DNA of 64,000 bases from Notolepis coatsorum (lineage: Eukaryota; Chordata; Actinopteri; Aulopiformes; Paralepididae). Shown here in pieces: positions 43,802-55,170 of the stretch. Under the pieces are notes generated by a model, which searched no databases, was not told the DNA's origin, and saw only the letters and a list, made by a program, of their open reading frames with translations. Positions within the stretch are counted from its first letter, which is position 1. Every line of letters begins with the position of its first letter. The position numbers and the translations under genes were made by a program. The stretch covers positions 86,503,796-86,567,795 of the forward strand of contig OZ020589.1 of assembly GCA_963971535.1 (NCBI GenBank), written 5' to 3'.

Positions 43802-44348
43802 TGTTACGATTAGTACGCTTCTTTGGCATGATGAACCCAGATGGCAGAGGATTGATGAGACCGGAGACAGAACGTGACGATGAACAGTTTACTTCACAAC
43901 AAGGTACATACACGATTAACACACACAGGTAACATTTAACAATGATCGCGCCCAGCAGGGCAGGACAGACAAGACTATATACACAAACTAATTGACAAGA
44001 CACTGATAGACACAGAGGGTAATTTACAAACAAGACACAGGTGTGGTAGACAGAAACAATAGAACACAGAGTACACTGGGAAAACAATAACAAATAACCA
44101 ACCAGACTAAAACATAATTACAAACCACAGACAGAGGAACACAAGACTAACAAAGTGGAGACAACAGACAATAAACACAACAAACACAACTGACAATAAA
44201 TAACAATGAGTTGGTGTGTGAGCTGATGCCAGATCTGCATCAGCCCACCGGGTGGCAATGCTGATTGAGGGTTATTGTTGATGGGAGGTTGTGAATATGA
44301 ATGTCTGAGTCCTGGTCCCACAGGACCAGGACCGGAGGAAGTGTTACA
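43802..44348 (-). repeat. 3' LTR of the small Gypsy-type element
   Basis: Left edge shared with the second LTR (CTGTTACGATTAG on the plus strand); right edge set by the polypurine-like GGGCGGGGTAC on the minus strand. The two LTRs differ at only a few bases over 307 bp (for example 43815 and 43883). Confidence 0.8.
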
Positions 44349-45061
44349 GTACCCCGCCCTCGAAGGTCGACTCCCAGGCGACCCAACAGGCCCCCCGGGA
44401 ACGGGGAGGGTGGGGGGGACGGAAGCCGCATCGGCGAAAAGAGGAGGGGGGAGGATGGGGGTTCGAGGGACGGGGCCTGCGGGAACAGGAACGGGGGGAG
44501 GGGGCTGACGAGGAGGGCTGGAGCAGGGAAGGATGGGGGGAAGAGGCGACGGCTCCGGAGCGCGACCTGGGGCTGGGGTCTCCACGGTTGCGAGACCCCC
44601 CGCCAAACCCAGAACCGGAGGCTCCCTGGCGACAGGACGCGGTGCAGGACCCCCAACTGGGGTCCCTCCGGCAGCGGAATCCGACGTCGTCCTCCAGGTC
44701 TGCCATGGTGGTGGCTCGTCTTCTGGAACCTCCCAGGGCGGAGGAGACCTCAACCAGGCCGGCGAGGAAGACATGCGGTCCTGGGAACCCCTTCCCCTGG
44801 GGCTGTGGCGTCGGGATCCGCGCCCCGTCCCCGACGCTCCCCTGCGGACCAGGCGACTCCCCACCCAGGGATCCAGCACCGGGGTGGCCGCGGCGCAAGC
44901 ACCCGATGTCATCGGCGCCGCTGGCCCAGCCACTGCGTCCCATGGTGCCAGACCCAGAGCGGTCGCCTGGTCGGCACGCAGGACGGAAGCGCCCAGGATC
45001 CCGAGCGCGAAGCTGGCTCCGTCTTTCCTCTCTGCCGGGTTCAAGTTCGGCGCGATCATTC
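44349..45061 (-). other. Pro-rich open frame in the small element
   Basis: A minus-strand frame stays open across the whole interior and into both LTRs (45353 to 44118). The interior part is Pro/Gly/Ser/Arg-rich without domains. It may be a gag relic or just a consequence of high GC content, since other frames are also open. No function is assigned. Confidence 0.3.
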
Positions 45062-45368
45062 TGTTACGATTAGTGCGCTTCTTTGGCATGATGAACCCAG
45101 ATGGCAGAGGATTGATGAGACCGGAGACAGAATGTGACGATGAACAGTTTACTTCACAACAAGGTACATACACGACTAACACACACAGGTAACATTTAAC
45201 AATGATCGCGCCCAGCAGGGCAGGACAGACAAGACTATATACACAAACTAATTGACAAGACACTGATAGACACAGAGGGTAATTTACAAACAAGACACAG
45301 GTGTGGTAGACAGAAACAATAGAACACAGAGTACAGTGGGAAAACAATAACAAATAACCAACCAGACT

Positions 45369-46673
45369 TAGTTAGTAACTTGTTCTGAATGAAAAAATAT
45401 ACCCTATGTACACTTAAATCAGAACTAGAATTAATATACAGATCATTTAGTATTTCTTGGTCTAGTAAATAAACAGGTGTGGTAAATATTGACGTTGAAT
45501 TTCATAATTAATAGGTGTGAATAATTAGAGAGTCATAATGTAGGAGAGACAGACATTCCACACCAACCCCCTCTCATAAGAAGACTGCTTACCCCAACGG
45601 TATGTAGGAGAACAGGCAGGTCATAAAAAGCCCCTCAAGCTAATGTAATCAGGGGACAACAAAGACTATGTAAATAAGTTGCACCCCACAGACGAAATGG
45701 TGACTCACTCTAAATCCTGGTATATTTATCACAGTTATATTATCTGGTAAATAAAGGTTGATGTAGGTAACTTACAAAGAATACTACCATTTAGAATGTC
45801 ACATGAAAGGAAGGGTGATTACACTCTTGTTATAGAATTCTGGTATAAGTCATCACAGCTACTCTGTCAACAAGCAGAGTGGGTTTTCAGTGCTAAATAT
45901 GGATGGATACAGGGGTGACAGAGAGCCATTCTCCACCCCCACACGAGACTGTAGTACTGTATGGTAATAGGCCCCTCTGTTCACGGAAGTCAAGATCCAT
46001 CACATCGACGGGGGCCACCAAGACCCCCCTTCTGTTCACTGGAGGACGACAACGACGGGGGCCATAGGCAGGCCCCCCTCTCTGTCCAAACATGAGAAGC
46101 CATAGCCCAAAGGAGGGGGCTATTGACACCAACCCCCACCCGTGGGGCAAGACCCAACCTCCCACAAGAAGAAGCCGGATTGGACCAAATATATTAGGAA
46201 AATGTGCTATTATTGGCTAGAAATGATAGGATATAAGGGCCGACATAGTGTTATTCTGGAGCCCAGACCCCACCCAGGTCTGCGGCTCCAACCGCTCCCG
46301 ACCGAGAGACTACTGCTGAGCTGTTTTAATGTAAGTAAGCCGAATAGAACCACCATGTTTGGTTAGAATAGAATGTAAACTTAGCTTAGAAACCAGGCTT
46401 ACTTATATACAAAAAGGGCTTACAGTATTGTCAATGTATGTTCAAATTATGTTAACGAGTGACTGTTTTCTGTACATATTGGGGTTCGAGATGCAAACCC
46501 TGTTGATTCCTGTACACGGCAGCCATGTTAATGTTGTCTGATAATCTTTTGTATGTGAAAGGCAACCTCTTATTCACTCTTGGCCTCTGGCTCAAATAAA
46601 TCTTGAGTTGAACTATAGTTCTGGTTTGTCTGGCGTACACGTCAGATGAGGAGACCAACAATTCTATCACGTA
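45369..46673 (+). repeat. LTR-like sequence, unassigned
   Basis: Has the layout of a fish retroviral LTR in plus orientation: TATAAGGGCC near 46231, CAAATAAATCTTGAGTTG (AATAAA signal) near 46594, and a possible end TTCTATCA near 46669. The start is not clear and no partner LTR or target duplication was found. It replaces the missing part of the Gypsy-type LTR. Confidence 0.35.
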
Positions 46674-47378
46674 TGATCCTTCTGTCCTCCTTCCAGATAA
46701 GCAATCCCATTGTACTGTACTACAATAACCTTAGATTATTGTAGGATTCTGTAGGAATATACTACACAGGGCTTAAACCTCCCTTCAGCATTTGCTGCAC
46801 AACTTAACTCAAATTAAACACCACCTGATGTGAGAAATGGTTCCTGCATGTGGCCTCCAAAAGATAACACTATACTCCTAGGCCCTAATGCAAAGGCATC
46901 TATCAACAAGGCTTTGAAAGGAGATGGGAAGAAGGGGGGCACATTTAACCAGGAATGGCGTGTAGGGCGGAGAGGGAGGGAATACTGGAACGAGATGGGA
47001 GGAGAGGAGGGCAGTCAGGTAGGGATTGAGTTCAAGGAACCAGGAAGGAAGGAGACGGGAGGAGAGGGGAGGAGAGGGGAGGGGGGGGCACAGTTAAGGA
47101 GTTTAGGAGGGAAGAGAGAAAGGAAGAGAGAAAGAGTGAGAGAGAGAGAGAGAGAGAAGAGCTCGTATTATTGTAAATCACTATACTTAACTTAGTTTGC
47201 TTAACTTTATTCACATCTTGTATGATCCACCAGTCATACTGAATGCAATTCCAATCCTTGCAACAACTATGCTCAGATCACGCAACAACTGTTCAGAACA
47301 GATCTTAATCTAAAGTATAACATTAACATTATAACACAGTTGAATCGAACATTTAACATTTAAAGCCACTTTGATATA
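46674..47378. other. Purine-rich stretch, no gene
   Basis: GGGAGG/GAGA-rich around 46970-47155, otherwise no feature. Confidence 0.4.
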
Positions 47379-47421
47379 AAGAGAGAGAGGGAGAGAAAGG
47401 GGAAACAGAAAGAGAAAGAGA

Positions 47422-47463
<42 letters not shown>

Positions 47464-47473
47464 AAGAGAGAGT

Positions 47474-47566
<93 letters not shown>

Positions 47567-47572
47567 AAACAA
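47379..47572 (-). repeat. GA (minus strand CT) microsatellite
   Basis: About 190 bp of GA with AAAG interruptions. It lies in the copy-2 leader at the place where copy 1 has its polypyrimidine tract (16822-17375). Confidence 0.95.
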
Positions 47573-47589
47573 AAGGGGGGGGGGACGCA

Positions 47590-48620
47590 GCCTCAGACAA
47601 CCATGTCGCTGTTCGCTCCACTAGTCTGGTCAACACCGCCCCCTGTCGTATACTACTGTTCATCATCCGCCATTTTGCAAAAAAAAAATAAAAAAAACGA
47701 CAACTAAAATGGCCGTTACGGCGCTTCCTGTTACCGGAAGTTGGTGGGCGCGAGTCGCAACCCACTGCTATTCTCCGTATAACGTTATAACAAAAATAAA
47801 CACACACCCTTGTCTAGACATACAGTTACACAGTACACCGTCAACAGTATACAATATAATGCAAACCTACGTTACACGCAGTACAAAACAACTCCAATAT
47901 AACGTTAATACAATATAAAAACCATCCGTTCATACTATTAGCACTTTTAGCTCTGGTAGCTTAGCATACGCTAGTTGGCTCAGCTTAGCCTAGCATCGCT
48001 AGTTGCCCCCATTCACAACAGTAGCTTCGTTAGCTATAGCAAAGCTAGTTAGCTTAGCACAACCTAGCATTAGCCACGACGCCTTAAACGGCAACTTGTT
48101 CCATAACAACCAGCGACACCAGCGCTACCACAGTGTTACCCCGCAACAGAACTTTAATTCAAATGTAAACTATATTTTACAGTTTAAACAACAAAAAACA
48201 TTTTAATATCGCCCGCGACTCCGCCCCTCTGAGCACCCTTGTGTATTAAATCTATCGCTTCCACTTCCCGTTTTCTCCACCCACCTGGACACATCGCCCC
48301 AGTATTATCAAGCGCTCCTTTCCACACATCAACCGGATATGTAGGACGACTTCCGGTTCAACTTTTATCGAACTCCTTGATTTCTTTTGCATTAAACAAT
48401 GAGTTCAATACAACAGATTTCCATAATCGCGACACATAAGTCGATTACTATTAAACACACCTCACTCACGATTCCTTCAATACACATGATATCACGACGC
48501 AACGTCCATATTTAACCACCGACCACCCTCGCGGCTAACTAGCAGCTAAGCTAACAGCTAAGCTGCGTTGGATAACGAACACGCGCGCATCTCGCGAGGT
48601 TCCACCGCGCGACCACGCCG
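47590..48620 (-). promoter_or_regulatory. CpG-rich promoter-like block of copy 2
   Basis: Contains CCGCCATTTT (47667-47676) and GGCCATTTTAG-type YY1 words, an ETS-like ACCGGAAGT near 47735, GCTAGC/TTAGC-rich DNA at 47940-48070, and TCTCGCGAG at 48590-48598. In sense order it parallels 16430-16700 of copy 1: TTAGC-rich DNA, TCTCGCGA, YY1 word, GACATGGT, CT tract. The block in copy 2 is longer. Confidence 0.45.
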
Positions 48621-49240
48621 TTTATCATATGAAATACATAACGGTACTTTTGTAAAATCATACATACACGCATGCATTCATAAGTACTAAACCCATTTAC
48701 CCACAGCTAACATGTTTACACACAAACTCCCATTCATAAGTGCACACTTATTCCACTGAACTTACACACAAACAACCAACGTATAGTGCATACTCCTAAA
48801 CCGGCCGGCCTTAACTCCACACACATCTACGAGCTCATGCACGACGGTCCAATCGTCCAGATAAACAGCCCTTTCAGCAGGATGCTACTTGGTTATCATT
48901 TTCGTAGGTTCCCTACTGCTCTTAGGCAACAAAAAAATGCCCATCCCTTACCCAAAGTTTGAACAAAATCGCAAACTAAAGTCAAAAGCTATATTGTATC
49001 ACACAGGCTACTTTAGGTGTCGGTCTCAATATTTTAAACATGTTTATCCAACTCCATAACGATTACGACTTTCACTACATCATCCGTAGCCCAGCGGCTA
49101 CTTGATTAAAACCAATATCGCAATCCCCTCGGCACCATCCTATTTCGTCTCGACTCTACTGACCATTGTCCAATAAAAGGTATGTAACAAACACACTCGT
49201 CCGTACCATCTCCCCCTCATCTCTCAGCCTGCCCGAGTTT
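48621..49240. other. Leader or flank of copy 2, nothing recognised
   Basis: AT-rich, CAC-containing sequence; no ORF or repeat supported. A minus-strand TGGTGCCGAGG near 49134 faintly recalls a primer site but has no LTR end before it. Confidence 0.35.
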
Positions 49241-50064
49241 GAGTTTGCCTTTAGAGCAGGGCGATAGACCACCAGCCCTGATTCCAAACTCTAACCTTAA
49301 ACAACTTCGAAAGAGAGCGACTTCGAAAGAGTGCCTAAACTTAAACAGTTGGAAACAGCTAATTTTATTACTGTCTGCCTTGTTTCCAACTGGTTAAGTG
49401 TAGGCACTCTTTCGAAGTCGCTCTCTTTCGAAGTTGGTTAAGGTTAGAGTTTGTCTTTAGAGCAGGGCGATAGACCACCAGCCCTGATTCCAAACTCTAA
49501 CCTGAACCAACTTCGAAAGAGAGCGACTTCGAAAGAGTGCCTAAACTTAACCAGTTGGAAACAGCTAATTGTATTACTGTCCGCCTTGTTTCCAACTGGT
49601 TAAGTTTAGGCACTCTTTCGAAGTCGCTCTCTTTCGAAGTTGGTTAAGGTTAGAGTTTGTCTTTAGAGCAGGGCGATAGACCACCAGCCCTGATTCCAAA
49701 CTCTAACCTTAACCAACTTCAAAAGAGAGCGACTTCGAAAGAGTGCCTAAACTTAACCAGTTGGAAACAACAAATTTGATTACTGTCCGCCTTGTTTCCA
49801 ACTGGTTAAGTTTAGGCACTCTTTTGAAGTCGCTCTTTTTCGAAGTTGGTTAAGGTTAGAGTTTGCCTTTAGAGCAGGGCGATAGACCACCAGCCCTGAT
49901 TCCAAACTCTAACCTGAACCAACTTCGAAAGAGAGCGACTTCGAAAGAGTGCCTAAACTTAACCAGTTGGAAACAGCTCATTTTATTACTGTCCGCCTTG
50001 TTTCCAACTGGTTAAGTTTAGGCACTCTTTCGAAGTCACTCTCTTTCGAAGTTGGTTAAGGTTT
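49241..50064. repeat. 206-bp palindromic tandem array, four units
   Basis: Units start (GAGTTTG) at 49241, 49447, 49653 and 49859, exactly 206 bp apart. Each has a small hairpin (GTTAGAGTTTG...CAAACTCTAAC) and a large one: ACTTCGAAAGAGAGCGACTT..AACCAGTTGGAAAC and its reverse complement around a spacer of about 25 bp. A fifth, partial unit continues after a LINE insertion at 53414. Strongly cruciform-prone. Confidence 0.95.
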
Positions 50065-53000
50065 TGATTGATTGATTGAAAACTTTATTAACAGATTGCA
50101 GAATGGGTACAATACAGCTCAATACACACAATTGTTAAGGGGATGCAGACCAGAGAAATACTTTCGTCTTGTTTACATCAGGGTCCCCCATTTTCAATTC
50201 ATCAGGGAATATATGACATACATGACATACAGATAGACAGTACTGCTACATCTATACATTTATGACATACCAGATTTGCAAATACAGTACTGTTTGTGAT
50301 ACAAAAAGAGTCCAGAAAAGGGAGTATATACATTTGACATAAAAACTGTACATTGGAGGAGGTTGGGTGGGGTTGTGTGGGGGGGGTTGGGTAGGGAGGG
50401 CTTGGGGGGGGGGAACACTGTACAAGCAAAACTGTACATTGGGATATTGACAACCATACTAGGTAATTTACATTGGAGGGGGTTGGGGGGGCGGGGAAAC
50501 ACTGTACAAACAAGCAAAACTGTACATTGGAATATTGACAAAAACCATACTAGGTAAATTACTGTACATTGGAGGGGGTTGGGTTAGGACATTTACAGGG
50601 CCAGTTTCGAATTGCAGTCTCCCGTAGGTGTTCCTTGAGAGTGGTTTTGAAAGTGGGTAGTGATTCACATTCTTTTACAGCTTTGGGTAGGGCGTTCCAC
50701 ATTGATGTGGCATAATTGCAAAACGTGTTTAGTCCCTTGTTTGAGCCGAATCTGGGTTTAACATGATTTGTGGAGCTCCCTCTGGTGTTGTGATCGTGGT
50801 ATTCACTGACCTTTGGGAAGTATTTTGACATGTACATGGGTACCTTGGTCGTGTAGTGTATCTTGTAGACCAGGCCCATTGCAAGTTGCTGTACTCTGTC
50901 GTCTACTCTAAGCCATCCTAGGTTGTCAAAGTGGGCAGGGGTGAGGTGGGTTCTAGGAGTAAGGTCAAGCAGTAGTCTGACCAGTTTGTTTTGAGATGTT
51001 TTTAATTTTGTTTTTAGCGCCTTTGAGGTGCTTTGGTACCATGAGGTGCAAGCATAGTCGTAGTACCCTTGAATGAGTGCTCCTGCCAGAGTCTTCAGGG
51101 TATTCCTGTTTACCAGAGAGGAGATCCGGTACAAGAATCGAGTTTGTTGATTGACTTTTTTTATTACATTGGATGCCATTTTGTCACAGGAAAGATTAGC
51201 CTCTAGGATGGATCAGGTAGGTAATTTCATCTTTCCTTGTAACAATATTGTCACCCACTGTAACTGAGAAGCCATCGGTCTTGCTGAGTTTGTTATTTGA
51301 CCCGAAGAGAATGGACTCTGTTTTGCCCATGTGTAATGATAGTTTGTTATCAGCGAGCCATATGCAGATTCTGCCTAGTTCCAAGCTGAGGGTTTTTTCA
51401 ACCTGTAACTTGTTCTTGTCAGAGACCAGCAGGGCTGAGTCGTCCGCAAACAGGAACAAGTTGCAGTCACAAGATGACGACATGTAATTTGCATAAATTA
51501 GGAACAGTAGCGGTCCTAGTATGCTTCCTTGTGGAACACCACAGCTCACTGTGAGGGCGGGGATAGGGTACCGTTTACCTCCACCATCTGTTCCCTCCCC
51601 TCAAGGTATGATTGCATCCAGCTCACTGATAGACTATCAAAACCAATTGCTTTTAGCTTGTCAATCAGAATGGAGTGATTGACAGTGTCGAAGGCCTTTT
51701 GTAGGTCCAGCATGACCATGCCGCAGTATTTGCCCGCGTCCACCTCTTGTTTGATGTGGTCGTTTAAATAGAGAAGTCAGTGGAGTGGGATGTTCTGAAG
51801 CCAGATAGGAATTCGTAGATTAGATTTCTTTCCGCTAGGTACTTTTCGACCTGTTTGTAGACTATTTATTCCATGACTTTCAAGATGGAGGTGAGAATAG
51901 AAACAGGGCGGTAGTTGCCTGGGTCTAATTTGCTGCCCTTTTTGTGCAGAGGGGTCACCCTCGCAATTTTGAAGTCCTTGGGGACGTGTCCCTGTTTTAT
52001 GGAGAGGTTTATTATGTGTGTGATGACTGGGGTGATGGCGGCTGCTGAGTCTCTGAGGAATTTGGAGGGGATGTTGTCATGGCCAGTGGCCTTGTTAGGT
52101 TGGAGGGCGCTCAGTTTTTTGAGTACCTCATCTGTTGTTACCATTTCCAGCTTGAAGTCGTCCTTGCGGACCCCTAGGTTTTTGTAGTAAGCTACTATGT
52201 GTTCTACCCCATAAATCCCTGAGTGGGAGGGTAGTTTGTTTACCAGTGTTGTGGCTATGTTTGTGAAGAAGATGTTTAAGTAATTGGCTACATCCAGCTT
52301 GTCTGTGATGAGCGTGTTGTCCGTTTTTATATTTATGTTTGAGAATCTGGTTTTAAGTTTTTTACTGCAGCCTAGTTGATTATTGAGTAATTTCCAAAGT
52401 TCACGTGGTTTGTTTTTGTTTTCCTCAGTTTTGTCATTGATGAAATTTTTTTTTGCAGTTTTGATCATGCAGTTTACGTCGTTTCTTAGTCTGTTTTTTT
52501 CCAGTTTGATTTCAGTCACGTGGGCTTGGAGTTCACTGCTCGTGCTTTTGGTAAGCTTTGACTGAGTTTTACGAAACTCAAAGCATTTTTTGTCTCTGGT
52601 TTTCATAGCGGCCAGTATTCCGGAGTCCATCCACGGCTCAGCGCGATTTTTTACCCTGGTGGTTCTTAGGGGGGCCATGTCGTTTAGTATTGTTGAAAAT
52701 TTGGTTTTGAAACCAAGCCATGTTTCTTCAGCCAGTGTACCATTGAGTTCATCTGACCAGTCCAGACTCTCCAGTTCAAGGTTAAAGGCCTTGCTAGAGT
52801 AGGTTTTGAGGTCTCTAGATGTGACTGTTTTGTGGCAGCCAGTCTTTTGTTGTAGCTTTTTGCGGGTACAAAATATCATATAATGATCACTTAACCTGCA
52901 TGCTATAACCCCTTTATTGGAGATCTTGGACTTGTCGGAGGTCAGAATGAGGTCAATGGTAGTCTGAGTTGATTCACATACACGTGTGGGTTGTGTGATT

Positions 53001-53413
53001 AGCTGGCTGAGGCCGTGCAGATCACAAAACCTACTGAATGACTTGAAGACGGGTGCATCTTTTCGTTGCATATCCGTGTTCCAGTCTCCAATAAGAATTT
53101 TGTCTACATCCTCAACTCCAGCTAAACACCTGTCAAGTGTATCATAAAAGCCACTATGATCTGGCGGTCTGTGGATTGAGCCAACCAGTAGGGATTTCAC
53201 CCTTTCGAATGGGATTTCCACCCATACAGTTTCAATTGATTCATGATTCAGGTCATTTCTGTTGATGAATTTGGTGTCTTTGTGTATGTACATACAGATG
53301 CCACCTCCATGTTTGTTCCTATCATTCCTGATTATTGAGTAGTTCTCAAACTCTATCTCTGGATCTTTTACAGAATCGTCAAGCTTAGTTTCTGAGAAGC
53401 ACAGTATGTTTGC
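50065..53413 (-). pseudogene. 5'-truncated LINE (endonuclease + RT), CR1/L2/Rex1 group
   Basis: On the minus strand from 53413: APE endonuclease from its middle (FSETKLDDS, RNDRNKHGGGI, IGDWNTDMQR, LSDHYMI), linker, RT (NKATGHDNIP, PLHKKGSKLDPGNYRPVS, VMLDLQKAFDTVNH, CGVPQGSILGPLLFLIY, FADDSALL), C-terminal region (YYDYACTSWY), 3' UTR with C-rich repeats, and a tail ending TTTTCAATCAATCAATCAA. A stop at 51868 and at least three frameshifts (near 51800, 51548 and 51190) disable it. It is inserted in the palindromic array. The truncation falls inside the endonuclease, so the first part of ORF2 and any ORF1 are missing. Confidence 0.92.
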
Positions 53414-53560
53414 TTAGAGTTTGTCTTTAGAGCAGAGCGATAGACCACCAGCCCTGATTCCAAACTCTAACCTTAACCAACTTCGAAAGAGAGCGACTTC
53501 GAAAGAGTGCCTAAACTTAACCAGTTGGAAACAAGGCGGACAGTAATAAAATTAGCAATC
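53414..53560. repeat. Fifth, partial unit of the palindromic array
   Basis: Continues the array after the LINE from AGAGTTTGTCTTTAG to CCAGTTGGAAAC. The following central spacer (CAAGGCGGACAGTAATAAAA + TTAGC) is the reverse complement of the spacer in units 1-4, and the second arm is absent; CAATCAATCAATC follows. Confidence 0.9.
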
Positions 53561-53819
53561 AATCAATCAATTCAATAATCCACGCTCACTTAAAACAGTG
53601 CACCTCCCAGCTGCTTCTATAGAAAGTAGGTAAAAAAAAAAAAAAAAAACTCTTATGGGGAAAAGAACCCCCCCCCCCCCCGCAATATAGGGCAAAGAAA
53701 ACTTATGTTGTTCCCCCTATAGGGCAAAGAATTTTTTTTTTGTTTTGTTTTACCTACTTTCTATAGAAGCATCTAAGAATGAAGTTCTATAGAAAGTAGG
53801 TTAAAAAAGAAAAGAAAAG
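53561..53819. repeat. Inverted repeat around A, C and T runs
   Basis: GCTTCTATAGAAAGTAGGT + AAAA at 53613-53635 is inverted at 53748-53770. The centre holds runs of A, C and T and a doubled TATAGGGCAAAGAA. A third partial arm copy follows at 53786. Confidence 0.75.
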
Positions 53820-53979
53820 TTGGATGTCTTAGTTTGTTGGATGTCTAGTTGAAAGACAGTTGGATGTCTTAGTTTGTTGGATACCTAGTTGAAAGACAGT
53901 TGGATGTCTTAGTTTGTTGAATGTCTTGGTTGAGAGACAGTTGGATTTCTTAGTTTGTTGGATGTCTTACTGAGAACAG
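53820..53979 (+). repeat. 40-bp tandem repeat, four units
   Basis: Units TTGGATGTCTTAGTTTGTTG + GATGTCTAGTTGAAAGACAG at 53820, 53860, 53900 and 53941, with drift in the last two. Confidence 0.9.
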
Positions 53980-54141
53980 TTGGATGCACTTCCGAGCTGC
54001 TTCCACATGGAGGCAACTTCTCTCTTTTTTTTTGTTGGGAACAAATTTTTCTGGCGGATGGTTTTTTTCAATAAATCTTCAATTAATGTGTGTTTATTGT
54101 ATAGCAATAAGGTTGGATGAATGCGCCAGTTGTATAAAAGT

Positions 54142-54273
54142 CATTACACCACGTGCAGTCGTGGGTTGTGAGAATTAGACCATGCCTAGGGGGGGTCTAA
54201 CAACCACCCCTTCTAACGACCACCCCTAGGCATGGTCTAATTCTCACAACCCACTCCTGCACGTGATGTAATG
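54142..54273. repeat. 132-bp near-perfect palindrome
   Basis: Arms of about 51 bp read CATTACACCACGTGCAG..GGGTTGTGAGAATTAGACC then ATGCCTAGGGG and its inverse. The innermost 30 bp are perfect; the outer part has a few mismatches. No coding content. MITE-like or a recent inverted duplication. Confidence 0.85.
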
Positions 54274-55170
54274 CTTAAATGCACGATGATAGAAAAAGGG
54301 GAGATGCAGACTTTTCAAAAATTAAAAGATAGGTTCGGACTGGAAAGAAGAGATCACTTTAGATATTTACAGATTAGAGATTACTATAACAAAGAAATAA
54401 AAATAGATAGGAACAATGAACAGAATGGAGTAATTAAGATAATGGTTAAGGCATATGAAGGGGGAAGGGGAGGATTATATCAGCGCTCTATCAGGCCCTT
54501 ATGGATAGTAAGGACAACACAACCAAATACATAAAAGAAAAATGGGAAAGGGAATTAGAGATTGAGATAATGGATGAGGAATGGTACAATGTATGTAAGG
54601 TACAACACTCAACCACTGGTTCAAGGATATGGAGGGAGTTTGGATGGAAAAATACTATCAGATTCTTTATAACACCGGAGATGAAGGGGAAGTATGCATC
54701 AACACAGAAAACATGCTGGAGAAAGTGTGGGCAAGAAGGGGCAAACTACACACATATATTCTGGAAATGCCAACAATTTAAGAAATATTGGGAAGGAATA
54801 GGAGAGACAATAAAGGAAATAATGGGATACGAAGTGCCTTGGTACTATATCTAGGGAACCTGACACAGGGGTGTATATGGGGGGAAGACAAATATCTGAT
54901 AAAGATACTATTAGTAGCAAGTAAAAAAGCAATAACCAGACTATGGTACAAGGAGGATCCACCGACAAGGGAACAATGGCTAGGAATAGTAGAGGGGATA
55001 CAAGAAATGGAGAGACTTACACATATGCTGAGGTTACAGGAGGAAAAGTTTGGGTCAAAGTGGGACAAATGGGAAGAATATAAGGGGAGAGGGAACGACA
55101 CCACAGAAGAGTGAATAAGAAGGAGGAAAAGAAAATTAAATGTAAATATGGAATGTAAATACAAAAGAGG
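54274..55170 (+). pseudogene. L1-type LINE ORF2 C-terminal fragment
   Basis: Three frames in series give one L1-like C-terminus: GEMQTFQKLKDRFGLERRDH, FRYLQIRDYY; then, after a shift near 54490, the Cys-His motif CWRKCGQEGANYTHIFWKC (C-X3-C-X7-H-X4-C); then, after a shift near 54850, KKAITRLWYKEDPPTREQW. The 3' UTR is short and A-rich. Truncated at the 5' side and disabled by the two frameshifts. Confidence 0.85.

Larger units (their letters stand above)
43802..45368 (-). mobile_element. Small non-autonomous Gypsy-type element
   Basis: On the minus strand the 3' LTR (44348-43802, 547 bp) starts TGTAACAC after GAGGGCGGGGTAC and ends CTAATCGTAACA. The 5' LTR is represented by 45368-45062, nearly identical to its last 307 bp; its first 240 bp are missing. 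The interior is only 713 bp (45061-44349), very GC-rich, and begins GAATGATCGCGCC. It has no protease, RT or integrase. Size and structure fit a TRIM-like parasite of a Gypsy element. Confidence 0.8.
36087..49240 (-). mobile_element. Gag-only LTR retroelement, copy 2 (diverged, broken)
   Basis: On the minus strand, from high to low coordinates: CpG-rich promoter-like block (48620-47590), CT tract (47572-47379), later insertions (46673-43802), leader, conserved 3' splice site (41808), broken gag-like ORF (41439-39763), conserved 3' region and a partial LTR (36747-36087). The order is the same as in 5296-24617, and local alignments are clear from about 41830 downward. No pol. The 5' LTR was not found; the element seems to end at or before the palindromic array at 49241. 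Confidence 0.7.

Noticed and set aside
44301-45192. Plus-strand ORFs of 219-278 codons in the small Gypsy-type element
   Set aside because: High GC content opens many frames; element orientation by LTR ends and polypurine tract is minus, and no domain is visible.
49120-49140. TGGTGCCGAGG on the minus strand as a primer-binding site for copy 2
   Set aside because: Only about nine bases resemble a tRNA-Phe-type site and no LTR end in CA precedes it.
49241-50064. CRISPR-like array
   Set aside because: The repeats are 206-bp head-to-tail palindromic units without unique spacers, in an evident vertebrate genome.
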